DNA from: CAZTLI01 sp964614375
GTDB taxonomy: Bacteria; Chloroflexota; Anaerolineae; Aggregatilineales; Phototrophicaceae
Reading direction: 5' to 3'
Assembly: GCA_964614375.1 (NCBI GenBank)
Contig: CAZTLI010000230.1
Coordinates: forward strand, 1-8,399
DNA: 8,399 bases
Shown here: one piece after another, positions 5,675 to 8,399 of the stretch
How positions within the stretch are numbered: position 1 is the first letter of the stretch
Layout: the number at the start of each line of letters is the position of its first letter
Notes under the pieces: generated by a model
Seen by the model: only the letters and a program-made list of their open reading frames with translations
Told to the model about the DNA's origin: nothing
Database searches by the model: none
Position numbers and translations under genes: made by a program

Positions 5675-6613
5675 ATGACTCCCATTTATCAACTCGAAGA
5701 TGCCAAATTGCAGCAGCCGTCCGTCGTGAGTATCGGCGTTTTTGACGGTGTACATCGGGGACATCAATATCTCATCAAGAAACTGGTTCAAGAGGCACAT
5801 AGCAGTGGACGCGCGGCAGTTGCATTAACATTTTTCCCGCATCCTGATGTTGTTTTGCGAAATCAGAAGGGGCGTTATTATTTAACACCCCCAGAAGAAC
5901 GCGCTCGCTTACTTACTGAACTTGGTATTGACTGTGTTGTCATCCACCCCTTTGATGACCAGGTGCGTCAGATTCGCGCGGCAGATTTTGTTGACCGCCT
6001 CATCGAATATCTCCACCTCGATTCGGTATGGATTGGTGCAGATTTTGCGATGGGTTATAAGCGCGAGGGCAATGTTGCCTTTTTGCAGCAGCAGGGGCAA
6101 GAAAAGGGCTTTAGTGTGCGGGTGATTGACCTTATGCAGACCGAAAATCCCGGCGAGGTCATTAGCAGTAGTGCGATACGCGAATTATTGGGTGAAGGTG
6201 CTGTTGACCGGGTACAAGACCTGCTCGGGCGCAGCTATGCCGTCAGTGGTAAGGTTGTTCAGGGTGAGCAGCGTGGACGCAAAATTGGCTTTCCGACTGC
6301 GAATATCGATGTCTGGGATGAGCAGGTCATCCCCGCGAACGGGGTCTATGCGGGATGGGCGACGTTGGGAGATGAACAATTCATGGCGGTGACCAATGTG
6401 GGGATTCGTCCAACATTTGCTGGCGAAAACATCACGGTTGAAGCACATCTGCTGGATTTTGACCGGGATATTTATGGACAAACGCTGTCATTTGCTTTTG
6501 AACAGCATCTGCGACGTGAAATGAAATTTAATGGAATAGATGAACTCATCGCGCAAATACGCATAGATGCCGAAGCTGCCCGCACTTTTTTACAGGCACA
6601 GGTACATAGCTAA
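5675..6613 (+). CDS. ribF: Bifunctional riboflavin kinase / FAD synthetase RibF
   Basis: A 312-residue cytosolic enzyme that phosphorylates riboflavin to FMN and adenylates FMN to FAD. The N-terminal nucleotidyltransferase domain shows GVFDGVHRGH (21-30), LTFFPHPDVVL, IGADFAMGYKREGN and SSSAIRELL. The C-terminal kinase domain shows GKVVQGEQRGRKIGFPTAN (PTAN at 207-210), ANGVYAGWA, NVGIRPTF and VEAHLLDF..DIYG, ending KFNGIDELIAQI. ATG 5675 puts the first motif at the usual distance. An in-frame TTG at 5663 would add four residues (MDEY); neither has a strong ribosome-binding site, only GGA at 5665-5667. It follows truB by 59 nt, the usual place for ribF, and may be read from the operon or from its own weak promoter. 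Its stop is 11 bases from the stop of era on the other strand. Confidence 0.96.
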   Translation: MTPIYQLEDAKLQQPSVVSIGVFDGVHRGHQYLIKKLVQEAHSSGRAAVALTFFPHPDVVLRNQKGRYYLTPPEERARLLTELGIDCVVIHPFDDQVRQIRAADFVDRLIEYLHLDSVWIGADFAMGYKREGNVAFLQQQGQEKGFSVRVIDLMQTENPGEVISSSAIRELLGEGAVDRVQDLLGRSYAVSGKVVQGEQRGRKIGFPTANIDVWDEQVIPANGVYAGWATLGDEQFMAVTNVGIRPTFAGENITVEAHLLDFDRDIYGQTLSFAFEQHLRREMKFNGIDELIAQIRIDAEAARTFLQAQVHS

Positions 6614-6624
6614 CATGAGCTGTT

Positions 6625-7581
6625 TCACGATTGGTCTTCGTCATCCTTGAACACCCGATAGCCCATGCGTTTCATGAGTTTCTCGTCTTTACGCCAATTC
6701 TTTAGCACCTTGACACGTAAATCAAGATGAATGGATTGGTCAAACATCGTCATCAGCTCTTGACGTGCGGCTGTGCCGATTGTTTTAATCATCTGTCCCC
6801 GTTTGCCGATGACAATGCCTTTTTGTGTATCGCGCTCAACATAGATAATAGCGCTAATCGTGGTGCGATCTTCACCTTCTTTAAAACTATCAATCTCCAC
6901 CGCCACCGAGTGGGGAATTTCCTGCTCGGTATTGAGAATGATTTTTTCACGAATTACTTCTGCGGCAATGTGGCGTAGATTTACCTCACTGACTTGATCC
7001 ACCGGATAGTAACGCGGGCCGAGCGGCAGCAGACTTGCGATATGCGCCACTAAGTCCGGGACGCCTGTTCCAGCCAGGGCGCTGATAATATATGCCGCGT
7101 CGTGTTTGACTAGTGCTTTATGGGCAGACAAGTCTGTTTCCCCCAACAACAAATCCCCTTTATTGAGTGCCATAATGATCGGTTTAGTGCCCGCCAGCGA
7201 CTCAAGTATCGAAGCAATATGTTTGTCTTCTTTGTGGGGTGGGGTATTAGCTTCCATAATCCACACAATGACATCAGCATCACGCAGGGCTTCCTGGGCG
7301 GTCGTGTTCATATACTCGCCAAGTTTGTGATGCGGCTCGTGGATTCCCGGTGTATCGGTGAACAGAATCTGTGCTTTTTCTGTTGTATAGATACCAAGCT
7401 GCTGTTTGCGTGTTGTTTGGGGCTTGGGGGTTACGATAGCGATTTTTTGCCCCAGTATGCGATTGATTAGAGTCGATTTGCCTGCGTTAGGACGCCCAAT
7501 AACCGCCACAAAACCGGAACGATGGTCTTCAGGCCAATTCTCATCAAAAATGCTATTGAGATGGTTCAAGTCGTCAGTCAT
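6625..7581 (-). CDS. era: GTPase Era
   Basis: A 318-residue GTPase that binds the 3' end of 16S rRNA and checks 30S maturation. The G domain has GRPNAGKST (29-37; most Era proteins have Val where this has Ala33), PQTTR in switch I, DTPGIH (76-81), NKGD (140-143) and SALAGTG. The C-terminal KH domain has ERDTQKGIVIGKRGQMIK with the GKRG loop, then VLKNWRKDEKLMKRMGY. ATG 7581 was chosen over the further upstream ATG at 7641 because the longer form would read 60 nt into the upstream gene, with an unconserved N terminus. The chosen start overlaps that gene's stop by 8 nt and has AGGATAGGG just ahead. The roughly 20-residue lead before the G domain is longer than in Escherichia coli Era. Confidence 0.97.
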   Translation of the reverse strand: MTDDLNHLNSIFDENWPEDHRSGFVAVIGRPNAGKSTLINRILGQKIAIVTPKPQTTRKQQLGIYTTEKAQILFTDTPGIHEPHHKLGEYMNTTAQEALRDADVIVWIMEANTPPHKEDKHIASILESLAGTKPIIMALNKGDLLLGETDLSAHKALVKHDAAYIISALAGTGVPDLVAHIASLLPLGPRYYPVDQVSEVNLRHIAAEVIREKIILNTEQEIPHSVAVEIDSFKEGEDRTTISAIIYVERDTQKGIVIGKRGQMIKTIGTAARQELMTMFDQSIHLDLRVKVLKNWRKDEKLMKRMGYRVFKDDEDQS

Positions 7582-8089
7582 TGTCCCTATCCTGTTGCAG
7601 CCATGTTTCGATGCTTGGGAAATGTGGCAGATACTGTGCAAGGCGTTCTGGCAAGGTGCCCTTGTCAGATATAATACATGCGGTCACCTGAGCAAGGGGA
7701 GTGGTGGCTTGTGCATTTGCGTAGGCAAATACTTGTATGGGTGCAGCCAAATCTAAGGCTTTGACCACAATCATGTCGTCGCGCCCATCATTGCGATAAC
7801 CGAATACTTCTGCACGCGGGTGCAGGTTGCTGCGTTTGATCAAAAAGTCCCACGCCTCTTCCCCCGTTAGGAAGTCGCCATAATCTAATGCCAATAATCC
7901 CGGCACGATTGCCAGCTGGGTTTTGCCGAGATACGGGGCACCGTAACGGATAGTCAGGATGCCCTCTGCGACGATTGTTGCACCCGGTTGCTCAATTGTG
8001 CTCAGTGCATACCGACCATCAATTTCTATGAGTGTCCCTGTGAAGGGATCGCCAATAGGTTGGCGTTCGGGAATAGTTGGGCGCGGCAT
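7574..8089 (-). CDS. Uncharacterised 171-residue protein encoded upstream of era
   Basis: I do not recognise this family. The protein appears soluble: no signal peptide, no membrane helix and a single Cys (in ACIISDKG). The N-terminal half looks beta-rich (GTLIEIDGRYALSTIE, VAEGILTIRYG), then comes a hydrophobic segment with GLLALDYGDFLTGEEAWDFLI. The second half has VFGYRNDGRDDMIVVKALDL and IQVFAYANAQ, and a helical acidic end (ETWLQQDRDND). No catalytic motif is evident. ATG 8089 directly follows the TAG of the upstream membrane-protein gene (8090-8092), and the stop overlaps the era start by 8 nt. The three genes are therefore almost certainly one transcript with coupled translation, which supports a real gene. 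A link to ribosome assembly through era is only suggested by context. Confidence 0.85.
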   Translation of the reverse strand: MPRPTIPERQPIGDPFTGTLIEIDGRYALSTIEQPGATIVAEGILTIRYGAPYLGKTQLAIVPGLLALDYGDFLTGEEAWDFLIKRSNLHPRAEVFGYRNDGRDDMIVVKALDLAAPIQVFAYANAQATTPLAQVTACIISDKGTLPERLAQYLPHFPSIETWLQQDRDND

Positions 8090-8374
8090 CTAATGCTCGT
8101 TATCATGGTCATGACCGTGATAAAGCGGGACATTGATGTCGTCAAAGCTGGCAAAGGGTCGCACGATGAACAACCATGCGATCAACCCGGCAAGGGTGAG
8201 GCCTACACCAATGATAAACAATACACCCACCTGATTAGTCGCTGCTGCATCCGCTTCTGTGCCGCCAATCACACCAAAAATCGCCGCGAGTATCATTAAA
8301 GTAATGCCAGTGCCAGCGACAAATGCCATTCCGACAGTCGTGGTGCGGCCTGGTGTTTGTTGTTCTGTAGTCAC
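8090..8374 (-). CDS. Small two-helix membrane protein with His/Asp-rich C terminus
   Basis: A 94-residue protein from GTG 8374, supported by AAGGAG 8 nt ahead. Two hydrophobic segments span about residues 14-38 and 49-71, joined by a short polar loop (TEADAAATNQ). Arg10 before the first and Arg72 after the second suggest both ends are cytoplasmic. The tail is FDDINVPLY followed by HGHDHDNEH, with four His and several Asp/Glu, which could bind a metal ion. I do not recognise the family; small respiratory-complex or transporter accessory proteins can look like this, but nothing here proves it. Its TAG abuts the start of the next gene, so the two are translationally coupled. Nothing further upstream is visible. 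Confidence 0.8.
   Translation of the reverse strand: MTTEQQTPGRTTTVGMAFVAGTGITLMILAAIFGVIGGTEADAAATNQVGVLFIIGVGLTLAGLIAWLFIVRPFASFDDINVPLYHGHDHDNEH
8100..8123. repeat. Near-perfect 24-bp palindrome in the membrane-protein gene's 3' end
   Basis: TTATCA (8100-8105) and TGATAA (8118-8123) flank GGTCATGACC (8107-8116), a perfect palindrome. One non-complementary pair (8106/8117) interrupts it; this is a G-U pair in + strand RNA and an A-C mismatch in the - strand mRNA. It overlaps the His/Asp codons and ends 10 bases before the start codon of the 171-residue gene. It could be an RNA hairpin near that gene's ribosome-binding site, or a by-product of alternating CAT/GAC codons. Confidence 0.35.
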
Positions 8375-8382
8375 AATGGTCT

Positions 8383-8388
8383 CTCCTT
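8383..8388 (-). promoter_or_regulatory. Strong ribosome-binding site for the GTG-started membrane protein
   Basis: On the - strand this reads AAGGAG, a full Shine-Dalgarno match, 8 nt before GTG 8374. It decides the start of this gene, since no nearby in-frame ATG comes before the first membrane helix. No promoter can be judged because the window ends 11 bases further on. Confidence 0.75.
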
Positions 8389-8399
8389 GTGAAGGCAGT

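Noticed and set aside
6606..6623. Small hairpin between ribF and era (ATAGCT / AGCTGT) as a terminator
   Set aside because: Only 6 bp including a G-U pair, and no T-run on either strand.
7406..7756. 116-codon + strand ORF opposite era and the unknown gene
   Set aside because: Antisense to the Era P-loop region; no ribosome-binding site or recognisable domain.
1..8399. tRNA/rRNA genes, CRISPR array, insertion sequence, prophage, toxin-antitoxin or defence genes
   Set aside because: Looked for and not seen; coding is nearly continuous with core genes and no terminal repeats or transposase motifs were found.

Overview
The window is a conserved bacterial housekeeping block for translation and ribosome assembly, with a short opposing gene cluster at its right end. 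The left part, on the + strand, reads: end of nusA, a small charged ORF, rnpM (ylxR), infB, rbfA, nrnA, truB, ribF. The right part, on the - strand and converging on ribF, reads (in transcription order): small membrane protein, unknown 171-residue protein, era. I see no tRNA or rRNA gene, CRISPR array, insertion sequence, phage gene or defence gene. The proteins look like those of Chloroflexota, perhaps an Anaerolineae-like lineage. The reasons are the NusA with an alpha-CTD-like end followed by an acidic/basic tail, the short (603-residue) IF2 with a single N-terminal domain, the actinobacterial/chloroflexal order rbfA-nrnA-truB-ribF, and the character of IF2 and Era. This placement is inferred from memory of the families and is not proven.

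Layout: 1-666 is the C-terminal end of NusA, which enters from outside the window. 682-1047 encodes a 121-residue protein whose second half copies the layout of the NusA tail. 1063-1338 is rnpM. 1339-1467 is a gene-free leader holding a bulged 12-bp hairpin before infB (1468-3279). 3280-3390 is a second gene-free spacer with two hairpins, the first terminator-like. rbfA, nrnA and truB follow with overlapping ends (3391-5615). A 59-bp spacer with a possible extended -10 promoter leads to ribF (5675-6613). Eleven bases separate the ribF and era stop codons. The - strand cluster (8374 down to 6625) is tightly packed: a stop directly abuts the next start at 8089/8090, and there is an 8-nt overlap at 7574-7581.

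How the genes work together: NusA acts in transcription pausing, termination and rRNA antitermination; RnpM modulates RNase P; IF2 recruits initiator tRNA; RbfA and Era mature the 30S subunit; NrnA degrades nano-RNA; TruB makes pseudouridine 55 in tRNA; RibF makes FMN and FAD. This is the classic nusA-infB region extended by ribF. The less ordinary points are the stand-alone NusA-tail-like protein, the structured infB leader, non-canonical guanine-recognition motifs in IF2, a 9-bp hairpin in the first codons of nrnA, and two unrecognised proteins coupled to era. I did not find an obviously new multi-gene system; the NusA-tail-like gene is the best candidate for something undescribed.
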